From assembly GCA_026214975.1 (NCBI GenBank), contig CM047805.1:63255368-63319367 (forward strand): a stretch of 64,000 bases of DNA. Direction: 5' to 3'. The notes below the pieces were generated by a model that searched no databases, was not told the DNA's origin, and saw nothing but the letters and a program-made list of their open reading frames with translations. This document shows positions 34,535-48,758 of this stretch, one piece after another (position 1 is the first letter of the stretch; each line of letters starts with the position of its first letter). A program made the position numbers and the translations under genes. The DNA is from Gentiana macrophylla (taxonomy: Eukaryota > Streptophyta > Magnoliopsida > Gentianales > Gentianaceae).

Positions 34535-34912
34535 AAGACCTCTTGGCAAAATTAGAAAATAGTCCTGTAACTTGGCCTACTAAGGATTTTAGTCATGCAC
34601 TCATGCTCCTGTTCCGGTGAGGAAAATGGTCCTATAAATTGTTTTTTATTTAAAAAATGGTCCTAATCATCGGAAATAGCTGACTGGACACCGGAATTTT
34701 TAAACTACTAAGGATTTTAGTCATGATCATGTTCCGATGAGGAAAATGGTCCTCTAAGTTGTTTTTTATTTAAAAAATGGTCCTAATCGTCGGAAATAGC
34801 TGACAGTTAGGGTACCGGAATTTTTAAAAAACGCTTACGTGATACAAGAGAGATTCAAACTCATGACCTTATAATAGAGGTACTTTTCCATTTGTGCTAA
34901 AGCTTCAATCTA
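34535..34912 (-). repeat. tRNA-related repeat, minus orientation, with internal duplication
   Basis: Read on the minus strand it starts with a TGCTAAAG/TAAGGTCATGAGTTTGAATCTC segment resembling RNA polymerase III A and B boxes. Units containing GGTCCTAATC..CGGAAATAGCTGAC follow, tandemly duplicated (34560-34690 and 34700-34830). The same repeat lies in plus orientation at 58982-59295. SINE or LTR-derived origin is not settled. Confidence 0.45.
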
Positions 34913-34973
34913 TATATTACAACACAAATCATTACTTATGCAACCTATTTCCATCCCATTGTATTATATTCAA

Positions 34974-35003
34974 CTAGTGGTAATGTGTGCCGTGCAAGGC
35001 ACG
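34974..35003 (-). mobile_element. Helitron-like 3' terminus next to the chaperonin fragment
   Basis: On the minus strand CCGTGCCTTGCACGG (hairpin) is followed by CACACATTACCA and CTAG-T at 34977-34974. An element ending here would extend rightwards over the chaperonin-60 fragment, which has the same orientation. No 5' TC end was identified. Confidence 0.5.
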
Positions 35004-35689
35004 GTATGCCCCTTCCAAATAGGTTGTATTTAAGTTGTACCTAAGTAACATGTCGCGCAGATTAAAAACCTCATAGAGGTCAGTCATTCTTTTTGCTTTC
35101 TCTTGTTACTTAGGTGCAACTTAAATGCAACATATTTGGAACCTGTACATACATTAGATATAGTGAAAGCGTCTATGGAGTAATTGTCGGTAGTAGGCCC
35201 ATCATCACCACTATAATTCACTGGAGTAAAACCAACAATCCAACAATAGAGGAAACAGAATGAAATTGATCCTGGAAATGAAGGAAAAAAACATTGCTTA
35301 AAAGCTAGCATCACAATTCACAACAGGTGCTGCAATGATCAATTTAGCCGGGGACAATAAAATAAAGTTTCGAGATAACACGACAACCTACAGTACTGAC
35401 CCAAATTTGAAGAGCCTACTGAAGACAAGGACATCGAGAGCACACTGCTGGAGAATCTTGTCCTCGGTAACATTAATAGCACGACGTAATCCTCTGAAGG
35501 AAGGAAGAAGGCGTTCAAACGAGAAGCGGCCGAGGGTGAAATGAATAGGTTGCTGGAGATAGAGCCGGCTATTAGTGCCAAGACTTATTTACACTACAAC
35601 TTTTTCATTAAATAAGTCTTGGAACTAATAATTTGTATTCTTCTTATATGGCAGCTTCTCCATCTCTTCTTTGTTTTACTATGTACCGT
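35004..35689. other. Spacer between Helitron-like end and chaperonin fragment
   Basis: Minus-strand frames are open over 35339-35581 and 35084-35314 but show no recognised domain. An intron-like acceptor (TTTCCAG) lies near 35277. It may be a second captured gene piece. Confidence 0.3.
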
Positions 35690-37225
<1,536 letters not shown>

Positions 37226-37865
37226 TTGCTACTTCAAGTCCTAATAGTTATGGTAATAAATACCATCAAACAAATCCCTATTAAAACTATATCAGCAGAA
37301 TGAAAGTAGTAAACAAACTTACCGGATAATTTGAGTCGATTGGGTCTCTGATACCGGTTGTATAAACTGGAGAAAGTGAACAAAAGATTATAATATAAAG
37401 GAAGAGGAAGTAGTAGTACTATATAATACTATAAAAAAATATAAAGGAAGATAAAAAAAGTAGTAGTGATCTTAAACGCGTTTCCATGCGGTGTAAGACT
37501 TCTTTCTTTTATACAACAGGCAATCGGACATAGAGGGCTAGAGGGCTATTTCCATATGAATGAGCACAAATTCATTGGATAAATGAAGCAAACTTGCCAT
37601 AGAATTTCAGATCTGACATATACATTGATCTTATATCAAGGCTTCCTAATACCCAACGAAAAATACAACACCCTGCGGATCTTCAACGATGCCGCCACCT
37701 CAAGAAAGCTTTGATTGACAATGGAAAAGACAGAAATCAAACGCGTTTGATTCTGATTTTTTTTTTTGCTTTTACTGTCTAGATGGAAATTTGGAACGGA
37801 AAAAAGCTGTATAGAGTGAGAGCGAACAAAAATTTATTAAAAGATATCAGAAAGTAAATTTATTT

Positions 37866-37866
<1 letters not shown>
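37226..37866. other. 5' flank of the chaperonin fragment
   Basis: It contains a probable 5'-UTR intron (donor GTAAGTTTG near 37320 on the minus strand) and AT-rich promoter-like sequence. Nothing else is supported. Confidence 0.4.

Positions 37867-37922
<56 letters not shown>
37867..37922. repeat. (TA)n microsatellite
   Basis: 56 bp of alternating TA. Confidence 0.95.
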
Positions 37923-37928
<6 letters not shown>

Positions 37929-38582
37929 AAAAAACCAAAAAATGCAAAGCACCTTTGACACATTTTCGACACGACATGCGACCAACACTGCCGAACACGT
38001 GTCCGATACGTGTCGGTTGATAAAAATAATATTATTTAGAATTTTAATATCCGATACGCCTCCAACACGATGTCGACACGACCCCGACACTCTTGAACCC
38101 AAATTTTAAATTTCTTTTTCTTTATATATGTTTTTTTCTCAATGAAAACGTGAAAATACATGATGTCTATTTTAATAACACTTTAATAAATAGTACGGCG
38201 TAGTAAGTTTATATGTTTTTTGATGATAAACAATCATTTTTACTATTTATAGCATTTTGAAGGTCAACCACATCTATTTACAAATGTCGAATAGATGTTT
38301 TAGATTTTTATAGATTTTATGTATTACTTATATCATTTTATCTAATCTTGGAGATCGGTACGATTTTTATTTGGATAAATTGGATCTTATTTACATAAAA
38401 ACCGAAACCGACTAATCGAATCGAACCAAACCGATTCATTCATAAACCGAACCGAACTAAACCGTCTATGATATATGGTTGGTTTTGATTTCATATTTTG
38501 GTTTTGAAAATAGTTAAAACCGAAGTAAACCGAACCGTGAACACCCGTAAATAAATACAATATAGGAGTAAGCAAGAAGAAG

Positions 38583-38612
<30 letters not shown>

Positions 38613-38617
<5 letters not shown>

Positions 38618-38892
38618 AAGGCCGAGGATGAAAAAAATTAATAAATGGAGTGCGGACAAAAGAATATTTTCATGATTATAAAGGACAAAATCACAATTGT
38701 TACTTTAAAATTATACTTCACGTGTTAATGTTCTTTATGTTTCACAATTGTTACTTTCATATTTACTCTATTCCACATTTGTTACTTCATATATATTTGT
38801 TATTTCATAATCATTATTCTTTTGTCTTATTAAATTACAGCTTATTTTACGATTTTTTTGATAATTTTGTCCTTCTCGACAAAAATCTAAAA
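38613..38892. mobile_element. Short GGCCCCTTCCCC-family element, inverted and degenerate
   Basis: Starts GGGAAGGCC and continues TAATAAATGGAGTGCGGACAA, then CACAATTGTTACTTT units. This is the reverse complement of 16947-17222. It ends at TTTGTCCTTCTCGACAAAAATCT. An A-run (38588-38612) precedes it. Confidence 0.6.
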
Positions 38893-39123
38893 AAAACAAC
38901 ACATAAATACAATATAGCTGGACACGTGGCATGAAGGGGAGTATTCTCCAAACAAAAATAAGAAAACCCAAAAAAATGCAAAGCACCTTTGACATATTTT
39001 CGACACGACACGCGACCAACACAGTCGAACACGTGTCCGATACGTGTCGGTTGATAAAAATAATATTATTTAGAATTTTAATATCCGATACGCCTCCAAC
39101 GCGATGTCGACACGACCCAACAC

Positions 39124-39332
39124 CAGTGGCGGAACCAGAAAAAAGTTTCGGGGTGGTCTTGGTGTAAAAATTTTGGGGTGGTCTTAGTATATAGAAATTT
39201 CGGGTGGTCTTGGTCTTAGTAACATCAAGAAAAAGACACATAACATACTAATATTAACACTACTACTAAAAAAAATTTCAAATTTTGGGGTGGGCTTGAG
39301 ACCACCCCATTTAACCTTTGGGTCCGCCCCTG
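39124..39332. mobile_element. hAT-type MITE
   Basis: 209 bp, from CAGTGGCGGAACCAG to CTTTGGGTCCGCCCCTG. Flanked by CCCAACAC at 39116-39123 and 39333-39340. The paralogous copy near 38085-38092 is uninterrupted (CCCGACAC once), confirming insertion. Confidence 0.9.
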
Positions 39333-39905
39333 CCCAACACTCTTGAACCCAAATTTTAAATTCTTTTTCTTTATATATGTTTTTTCTCAATGAAAACGTG
39401 AAAATACATGATGTCTATTTTAATAACACTTTAATAAATACTACGGCGTAGTAAGTTTATATGTTTTTTGATGATAAACAATCATTTTTACTATTTATAG
39501 CATGTTGAAGGTCAACCACAATATCTTCTGACATCGTACAAATGTCGAATAGCTGTTTTAGATATTCATAGAGTTTATGTATTACTTATATCATTTTATC
39601 TAATCTTGGAGATCGGTACGATTTTTATTTGGATAAATTGGATCTTATTTACATAAAAACCGAAACCGACTAATCGAATCGAACCAAACCGATTCGTTCA
39701 TAAACCGAACCGAACTAAACCTTCTATGATATATGGTTGGTTTTGATTTCATATTTTGGTTTTGAAAATAGTTAAAACCGAAGTAAACCGAACCTTGAAC
39801 ACCCGTAAATAAATACAATATATGAGTAAGCAAGAAAAAAAATAAAAACATAAATACAATATAACTGGACACGTGGCATGAAGGGAGTATTCTCCAAACA
39901 AAAAA

Positions 39906-40551
39906 AAGAAAGGGGGACGTGGCTTAATGGGAGGGCTTCTTGCTCTCCCAATTAATAGATAGGTAGAAATCAAACATATCATACAAGCCTTTTAAACCAA
40001 AAAAAAATGGTATATGTTTTAATTGGGGAATGTGGCTAGTGGTCACACAACACAAAGCAATGCATATATTGTACATAACTTAACGTGTGCCGTGTGTATT
40101 ACTCCGTGACATATACCATAATATAAACGTTTTAATGCGATTCACGAGTTCTCTGCACTTTTTCTCCATTAATATTACATACTACTATATATATGCTACT
40201 CCCAATATTATTATTTTCACGAGTAACAAAAATATTAATACTACTATACTATAAAGATTCACATGGTTGGTGGATAAATTGAATTAATATATTGTAGTAT
40301 ATTTATATAGTCTAGTCATTTTCCCAATGAAAGCTCCCATGTATCTTTTAAAATATATATCCACACACAACCCATTCCCCCCCCCCCCCGCTTGAACTTT
40401 GTATAGAAAACAACAATTTGATCGGTTTTCGATAAATAGTTATAAATAAGAAGAAAAATATGTGCAAATTTATCGATAATGAGATTACAAAAATCAGAAG
40501 AACTAATCATATACATATATCAAAGATATATGTTTTGAAGATATATATTCA
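39906..40551. other. AT-rich spacer
   Basis: No gene or element end seen. A 13-14-base C-run lies at 40377-40389. Confidence 0.5.
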
Positions 40552-41822
40552 ATAGGTTTTTGGCAGGAAGGACATATTTACTAATTAATCAGGATTGAAG
40601 GAAACTGAAAATTAATCAGGACAAAAACAATATAAACTTCCAACACTACCCTTTTTATTTATTTTTATAAACAAATCTGAATTTCCCTTTTTTTCCCTTT
40701 CTTCTTCGTTCCATTCACAGCTACACCAGCGTGATTTTTTTGCAACAATCGTTCCATTAACAGCTTCGACGGTGTTCCGATTAGCAGTGGCCGTGGAACA
40801 TCAACGCCACTCCAATTCGAGGTAACACCACTGCAGCAACTCTGTTCTCCACCGATTTGATCCGTCCTTCAACTGTAACGATTTGATCTGTCCTTCAACT
40901 GCAAAAATCCAATCGAAAATCCGATCAAATCATTTCTTCTTCTTTGCTCCGCCATCGCCCAACCGTGTCCAATTTCCGGCCAATTTACGACATTTTCCGG
41001 CCAAGAACGATAACGATTGAACGATTGGAGCAGATTGAACGAATTGAACGATTGGTTTACCGAATCAGATTGAACGATTTGGGGATTAAGGTTTGGGGAG
41101 GAGAAAGAAGGGCGACGGCTGTGACGCCGGAGCTGAACGATCGGATTTGAACGCCGTAGAAAGCAGGATGTAGTTTTTTTGTTTTTTTGTTTTTTAAAAA
41201 GTTTTGGATTTAGGGTTGTTACTATTAATTTTTTAACGGCACTATGATGGCCAAAATAGTGACGGTCCAACTTTAATCGGCAGGGTACCGAGTCGGATGC
41301 ACTATAGTAGCGAGGAAGGTCGTATCCCACGAGGAATTTATCGAATACCAAAGTCGTCTTCGGATTTAGTTTAGGTCAACCACGATGTTTCAAGTATTCA
41401 ACTACACTAAAACGATATGTAAATGAAGGATAAGAAGAGATATAAAGAAAAACATAGCCAAACCATGATCCAATTGATTACTTTCGCCCCTCTAATCGAT
41501 TAGCTCGGGAATGGGATTAACCAACCTACCAACCTCTACTTATATCGACTCATTCATGGGTGCAAACTCCTAAGCTAGTGTAAGACGCAACACAACAATC
41601 GAACACCCTTTGCCCGGTTCAACAAATCCGCCTTTAAGAATTTAATTGACCGAAACAAGATTAACGCTAGAGTTGCCTGATTTCACAACCGATTGAACCT
41701 CACTCCCTAATCAATCTAAACAACTCAGTTGATTATAAAGAATGATCTTAAAACCCCTTTTCCCACACCCCTTCGCAACATACATTTATAAAAGTGGTGT
41801 GTTTGTTCATGAACTAGGTGTA

Positions 41823-43765
41823 TGACGTGGCCTTTTCTAGTGCTAATACCAGTCCTTAACCGGCGATTGTATCGGGTCAAATCAGTAGTGCTAGTATGGT
41901 GAGTCGAGTATCGTATCCTCGAGGAACTTTGTAATTCTTCTAAGTGTGGTTAAACACCAAAGAGTCATTATTAACTCAATCTAAATCTCGTTTTATAGCA
42001 CGAGATAACTAATAACTTAAAATAAAATAAATGCATAAATTAAAATTTATTCTAATATAATATATATAGATATATAAATATATATAGATATGCATAAGTT
42101 ACAAAATATATATATAGATATAAATATATAGATGCCAAATATATTTTTAGAGAACTAGCCAAAGTTTATATAATTGATTTATAACGATCTTTCAATTGAA
42201 TGGAATGTGCTCGATCTTTCTTTTTATATTAGGTTAATTGAGTAAATGAAACGGTGCACTCTAAGGTTAACAATTCCTCCTCACATTAGCGTCATTGAAA
42301 TTGTCATATGTCCATTGTCATCACCCAAATCCACAAGCTATTACGGTTTTTACGAACAGTCCCGAGTAACGATTCTACCTTTGAATAAAAGGAGTCATTC
42401 CGTTCGTCAAGCGGTCAATTTTATTAAAAGGCTCCGGTTGTCAAAGCCGGGCGATTCAACTTTCGGTTTAAGTTTCAATTAATCGATGAGTTAACATTAT
42501 TACGATCTTGAGTACAAATTTTAATAAGATTTATCTTTTAGGACAAATCGCTTCGAATAGAAATCGGATTCCGTTGTCACGTTTTCACTCGCCAATTTTT
42601 ACCCTCCGGTTTTTCTATTAACGAGTTCATAACTTAATTACGAGGTGTCAATTCATAATTAGATTATGAATTCTTTCAAGTCAAACTTTATTAATAGAAA
42701 AAGATTCAATTAGCTCAATTTTATTCAATTTTACTTAGACAACATTCCTTTACCGAAAGGATCGAAATAAAACGATTACATAACTTTGGCTAGTTATTAG
42801 ATTTAGCCTACTAACATTATACTAAAAGATAAAAACAAACATAATAAACATAAATACTTTAGAAATTTTACCCGATTACAACGATTGAATCGGAAGATGT
42901 ATTCTTCCGGATGCTACATCAACTTCAACAACTTCGATCTTCTCGAAATTTCTCGAGCATTACAACGATACTACTTATTTATGGCTTAAGGCCTATATAT
43001 ATACATACTACTACTACTAAAACAAAGGTAAAAGAGATATATTTGGTACCCCTTTATGCCTCGCAATGTCGCTTCTATTTATAGGCAAATTTTTCCTTGC
43101 CGGATCGATCCGAGAATGGGCCGGATCGATCCGGGAATAAAAATCTTATCCCAGGATATTCTCTGCGCAGGCCACATGCTGGTCTAATCATGATGTCTCC
43201 TCGGATCGATCCGAGGTAAATCCGGATCGATCCGGATAGATTTTTCTCAATCTTAATCCGAAACTTGATAAAATCATAACTTGAGCTCTGGATCTCCAAA
43301 TGACATAATTCAAGATGCGTTGGAAAGCTCTTGAGGAGATCTATAACTTCCATGAAGACTTCTTTTTCAGAAAATGCCTTTTACTGGGCCATTTGTTCGT
43401 TGAAAATATAACTTGATACTGGCGTCACGAACCATTGATCCTTTGAACTTTAAATCTCGTGGCATTCCTTTATTCCTTCAAAAGATATGATTTTACTCCA
43501 TAAAATGTCGTCACTCTGGGTCTTGGTTTACCTAAGGTCGTAAAATACCAAAAATACCCACGTGAATCGACACTTACACTCGGTTATTAACCCGGTACAA
43601 AATTTATAACTTTTTATCATTTTTACTAGATTTTTATAGTATTTAGATTTATTCATAGCTATTAATATTTTATAAGATTATCGTTATATTTTATTATATT
43701 TTATATAAAAAAGTCGATAACGTATATAAAACATCGTAATTTTATCATATAAATGTTATACATCA
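41823..43765 (-). repeat. 3' LTR of the Athila element
   Basis: 1943 bp, highly similar to 55590-57527. It carries two pairs of CGGATCGATCCG palindromes near 43101-43234. Confidence 0.9.
43101..43234. promoter_or_regulatory. Paired CGGATCGATCCG palindromes in the 3' LTR
   Basis: Pair centres 43106.5/43127.5 and 43207.5/43228.5, both 21 bp apart. The equivalent pairs in the 5' LTR are at 56859-56992. Confidence 0.85.
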
Positions 43766-45594
43766 ACTACTCCCCACTTAGCTCTTTGATCGTCCTCGAG
43801 CAAAATAAGCGGTAATATATAAAAATTACGATAAAAATAATATAAGTGGTAGATACAATTTTAAATTAGTAAAATATCATTTCAATATTATAAACATATT
43901 AATTATATCTTTCTTAGAAATTAATAAGATAAAAAGTGTAGATAACTTTGATAAATTATTTATCAACTATTATTCAAATGAAATTTCACAAAATTTACTC
44001 AATAAATATAATTAAAATTCTAGAATTATTTTCCTATCTCAACTTATATGAAATATTTGGAATCAAAGACTAAGTCAAGTAATTGACAAGATGGCTCAAA
44101 CTTTTTTAGATAGGACATTGGTTAATCGAAAAGATAGAAAAAGAAATCAAAAATAGAAAGAGGCAAGTAAATGCGTCTTACACTTTCACGTTTGATCAAA
44201 ACAGATTCGATTAATAATATCTCCTTTTCCAACTAATTTTTCAGATTTTCTCTTCTTTTCAATATTAAGAACTAAAAGCGTGAGTGTGTGTAGAAAATCA
44301 AATTTACAAGCATTGCTTCATCAAGATTGATCGGAGTAATACTCTTTCGATCTAAAATTACGAGTCCGGTTTCCTTAAACTCGTAATCATTCTTGAGATC
44401 TTATGATTCGAATTTTTATCGGGAGCTTTATACCTCATAGTGATATAGGACGTTTCTAGATAACACCCTACTGCACTCAAATCATCGGAAGCTACTACCG
44501 ATATCTGTCGATCAAAGATAAGGAAGATACCTGGTATTCGATTAATTCTCTGTAAATTTGGTTTTTTTTTTTTTTTTTTTTTTTTTTTCACCTCAACATA
44601 CACCATCCTTAGCTTCTGTGCTATCATCTCCTTTCATAAGTACGTACAAACTCGTGGGATTTTCAGGAAATGTAGACCAAAATAAGCCAAGGGTCGGTTA
44701 TGATCAAAAATGGCTATTTCGAGTGAGGTCTTGATCACTCTAATCAAGGTTGAGGTAATTTTTGTGGTGTCAAAAATCTCATCATTCCTAGTCCGATTCC
44801 ATATTCATATTTCGTTTTACAAAGAAAATTATTCTAAAAAAAATTTATTATAAATATAAGTATTTTTTGCTAAAATTTCATATGAAACCTTACTTGATAA
44901 TATTTATGTATAGTTACATATACTTAAAATCTTATAAAGATCTAAAATTGACATATATAATATAATTATAATATATCTACTTTATTTTACTTAATTAAAA
45001 TCTATTCTTACCAATTTATATTGTTTTTATTCATTTTAATTATATATTATCTAGTTATTTTGTTTCAAGAAAAATTAAACTAAGTATTGAGCAATTAAGT
45101 ATAGATTTATATAAGAAAATTTTAATTTTAATTTACTAACTTACTTCCACTCCCACTTATTTAAATAACATCGTCTCCGATGTTCAAAGTGAGTAAAAAT
45201 AAAAGTAATTTGCAAATAAAATTAAAATTTTATATGATTTTGATTATTATTTATTATTTTTAGCAACCATATATTATTTTGATTAAAGAAAATGACATAT
45301 ATATTAAACACTATTACAAACTATAAATAAAAGTAACAAACAACAACAAACGATTAAACAACTAATTTAAACAACTACCAACTTAACAACATAACTTCTA
45401 ACCGATTATCAAACCGTAGATGAACATCCGGGAGTATCCACGGAAGTAATCCTGGCGAGAATCACGAGATGGAAAAATCTCGTCAAGAGCAAAACTCAGG
45501 CACGTGATTCATTGGATACAAAGGTGAGAGATAACCAGGCAAATGGTAGCGGTTTTCCCTATTACGTCTTTCTTTCGCAAAATTAATTGCGATC
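43766..45594. other. Long 3' non-coding region of the Athila element
   Basis: AT-rich, with a polypurine tract next to the LTR and a ~25-base T-run at about 44562-44588. No ORF is supported. Confidence 0.55.
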
Positions 45595-46252
45595 TTAAAA
45601 ATCAAAACTCCCAATCAATGTATGCTCCACGGCCAATGCATACAGCAATGAGATCTCATCGTCCGTAACCCCATAAAAATCTCTAGTTGGATAGATTCGA
45701 GAATTAATGAAGCGTTTCAAGCCCTTAAATGAGGGGTAAAGCCGGAGTTGAGGAATCATAGTTATGATCAAACAACGGAAATCGAATGAAAGGCTTCGCG
45801 ATCGATTTACAACATTATACGTATCCCCAAGTTCCCAAAGAAACTCGAAGTGTGGGTTTCGATCAAAAGTACATGGTGGAATTTGATAGATTTGATTTAT
45901 GATGATTGGTGAAAGCGAAATAACGGTGCCCCTAACTGTAATAAGTTGAGATGAGGCTACTGTCGTTATTTGAGTGAGAGATGCAAAGAAATCTCTAACA
46001 ACCGAAATGTTTATTCGACCTCTGGGAGTCCTTATCAACTTTTTCCACCCGCAACCTCGGATTAGATTACGTCCCCACTGATCAATTTTTTCAGTATTTA
46101 AGCCTTTCTCCATCAGAATAGGAGAACGGACAAAATTTAGATGTCTCGGGACTTCATTATGAAAGCAAGAGGCATGCCCTTCGGGAACTACACCATCAGG
46201 CGTATGCGGCTCGTAACTATTAACCGAGGGAGATGATCGGTTAGACATTTTT
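45595..46252 (-). CDS. Athila accessory ORF-B (putative plant transposon protein family)
   Basis: An open frame of about 219 codons starting MSNRSSPSVNSYEPHTPDG; the frame is open further upstream to 46344. The middle shows the pattern of the plant retrotransposon protein family found behind integrase in Athila-like elements (Pfam 'putative plant transposon protein'): WKKLIRTPRGRINISVVRDF, then VRGTVISLSPIIINQIYQIP. Function unknown. It was once discussed as env-like, but no membrane segment is visible here. It lies behind its own palindrome pairs (46383-46485), which suggests separate expression (inference). Confidence 0.7.
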
Positions 46253-46382
46253 TGGTACAGAGATTGAAAATAGAATGAAGGAAAGAATGAGCAAATGTTT
46301 GGCTGCTGCTCTTTTCCTTTTATAGAAATATATCCATCAAGCAAAAGTAGAAAAGATCTACTTTAAGCGCGTTTTGTACTTG

Positions 46383-46485
46383 CGGATCGATCCGAGATAA
46401 GGCGGATCGATCCGGCCTCTCGAACCGATAATGTTGTCGTCGGTAAACACACGTCGGATCGATCGGTAAAGGTCGGATCGATCCG
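46383..46485. promoter_or_regulatory. Paired CGGATCGATCCG palindromes upstream of ORF-B
   Basis: Pair 1 centres 46388.5/46408.5 (20 bp). Pair 2 about 46460.5/46479.5 (19 bp; one C appears missing from the first palindrome). They lie ~130-230 bp before the ORF-B start. Confidence 0.8.
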
Positions 46486-46772
46486 GAACATTGTCTGTTC
46501 ACGGACGAGTTGATTTTGCTTGAAAAAGACTTAGTTTTTCTAGGTGACAAATTTTCTTTTTTTTTTTTTTTTTTTTTTTTTGGTTCATTTTCATTATGTT
46601 ATAACGCTAAATTATTCTACACGATGCGTAGTACCAAAATATGAAATGAAAGCATGAAAATCGTATTAAAATAAAATCCTACTATGATCAAAACAACTTA
46701 AAATTTAACGAAAAAAGAAAAACGTGCATGATAAAATTGTTTTAATGTCAAAAACCATAGAATGTTTAAAAA

Positions 46773-48279
46773 TTATCACTCCCCTTCATCACTTAGCTCG
46801 ACGTGGCTTGAACTTGGCATAGCTTGAGAGCGGGTCGATTCTTGGGATGGATCTTGAAAATAAGTTGACATCCGCATCGCCGAGCTATCTAGTCCCATCG
46901 AGCTCATCTCTCTCGTGATATCAGAAAAAGTGCCTCCCCATCTCATCGTGGTATGGCCAAACGATCCAGATCCAGTCCATTCTGATGTTGCAGCTGCCGT
47001 AGTACCTGTCGAAAAATCTCCTACACCACTAGTTTGAAATCCAAAAGAATGTGGCATTTGTTGGAAATCAGAGTGAGGTGGCATCGGTGGAATGAAATCG
47101 GGCAAGGTATAAGGCTGGGTTTGGCATTGCGGAATATCCATCTCGGCATAGGTAGGGTTTTGCAGTATATTCATTTGATATAAACCTCGTATGCCTTGAC
47201 GTAAATCTTCAGACCATAATTTATTCCTTTCCGCAAAAACAGCCATATTGGCATTAGCACGATGAACATCATAGGCCATGGATTGAAACATGTCGTAAGT
47301 GATGGTATTTGGAAGATGAGTTTGAGTTTGACTGGATGAAGGAGGGACAATGATAGATGGAGTAGGCTGAGGACGTTGACGGTTAGGGTCCAAAAAGTTT
47401 ATTCTTCCTGCCGGCCTAAGTGGTAAACTAGGACCAATAAGTGTGTCATCTACCATCATCAAATTATCATTTGGGAGCTCAGGGACTCTGTCGCGACACA
47501 AGGAAGAAATAAAACATGGAAAAGGCATGTGGATTGCTTTGGTCTAGCGATCAGGGCAAATTCCTTGGCCCTTCTACACATCACTCGCCTATATCCACAG
47601 TGTACATCATTAACTATAGCCCAAGCAATACACAAATCCTCTTACCAAAAGATGTAAAATGCCGAGACGGGTAAAAAGTATGACTAATAAAGCGTTTGAT
47701 GGCTCATATCCCGGATACATTTCCCATAGGAAAATCTGTTTTCATGCCAGACGGCAAAGTGGGATCTAACTCATGCTTTGGGCTAGTGAAACAATATGAT
47801 CAAAGTCCTGTGGCTCATCCAAATTCCAAAGCGTATAATAATCCTCGTCTCTCGGTATGTCAGAATACCAAAAATAGCATTAATAATGTGAGGAGTAAAG
47901 GGCATCGCCCTAGTCCTCAGTGATGAAGTTAACTCACCATCTTCCGTAGCATCGTGAGTTGCTATCAAAGAATAAAATTTCGCTACAAAGGTGGTGTTAA
48001 TTTCTCCCGACCTTAAACTGGCTAATTCCATCCAATGCCTCCCTTCAAAAATTTCTTTGACCTCCCTTCCCAAATCTTCAAAATCTAAACCCCTCTCGAC
48101 TGCAACTAAACACCGTCCAAATTTATTCTTAAAGGCGTTTCTATTGCGAATGTGCACTTGATTCTATCAAAGCTAACGGCCAATTCTTCTTCTGTTAAAG
48201 GCCTAGTTTCTATAACTGGAATTTGGGTAGGGATATGTGGTTTACGTTTTTTACTAGCTTTGGATGATTCGGCCATTCT
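46773..48279 (-). pseudogene. Athila accessory ORF-A, related to ORF-B
   Basis: Starts MAESSKASKKRKPHIPTQIP (basic, nuclear-signal-like). A frame change near 48150 leads to NRNAFKNKFGRCLVAVERGL, HWMELASLRSGEINTTFV and AMPFTPHIINAIFGI, the same family pattern as ORF-B. After another break (about 47530-47790) a 250-codon tail (47528-46776) is rich in Pro, Gln, Met and Ser and ends ELSDEGE. The two ORFs look like an ancient tandem duplication or a split pair. Confidence 0.65.
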
Positions 48280-48678
48280 ACGATAAAGAGAAAATTACAA
48301 AACAATACAAAACAACACAAAACAACAGTACAAATGTGAGTGACAAAACAGTTGAAAATGAATTAAAACTTGGAAAATAAAATAACTACACTATTACCTT
48401 ATAAAGCTTGAAAAGGTTGAAATTTGGCGGAAAAGATGGAAATTTACTTGAATAAAGTTGAAGCTATCCTTGAAAAATTCCTCAATTTAAATGCAACTTT
48501 GAAGAGAGGAATGGAGAATGAGAAAAATTTAAGAAGTGGTGTAGTTTAATGGTGATGTTGTGTGATGATTTGAAGGCAAAAAATTCGAATTGAGGGAAAA
48601 GGGAGGCGGCTGTTTTTTAAAAAGAAGAAGAAGAAGAAGAAGGAGGTCCGTCCGTCCTTTTTTAGGTTTTTTAGGTTC

Positions 48679-48710
48679 GGATCGATCCGAGTTGAGTCGG
48701 ATCGATCCGA
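48679..48710. promoter_or_regulatory. Paired CGGATCGATCCG palindromes upstream of ORF-A
   Basis: TCGGATCGATCCGA twice, centres 48683.5 and 48703.5, 20 bp apart. About 400 bp before the ORF-A start and next to a long T-run (48717-48751). Confidence 0.8.
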
Positions 48711-48714
48711 CCAC

Positions 48715-48758
<44 letters not shown>

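Larger units (their letters stand above)
37927..39905. repeat. Tandem duplication of ~0.7-1 kb, each copy with its own insertion
   Basis: Copy 1 (37927-38955, including an insertion at about 38613-38892) and copy 2 (38956-39905, including a hAT MITE at 39124-39332) share AAATGCAAAGCACCTTTGACA, a CCGATACGTGTCGG region and a stretch of AACCGAACCGAA. The unit begins just right of a TA microsatellite. Function unknown. Confidence 0.8.

Noticed and set aside
43075..43353. 92-codon ORF in the Athila LTR, repeated at 56945-57187
   Set aside because: It lies within the LTR, differs in frame between the two LTRs, and has no domain.
46320..46550. 76-codon ORF covering the palindromes upstream of ORF-B
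   Set aside because: Arg/Asp-rich reading is the GGATCGATCC repeat in translation; no start context or conservation.
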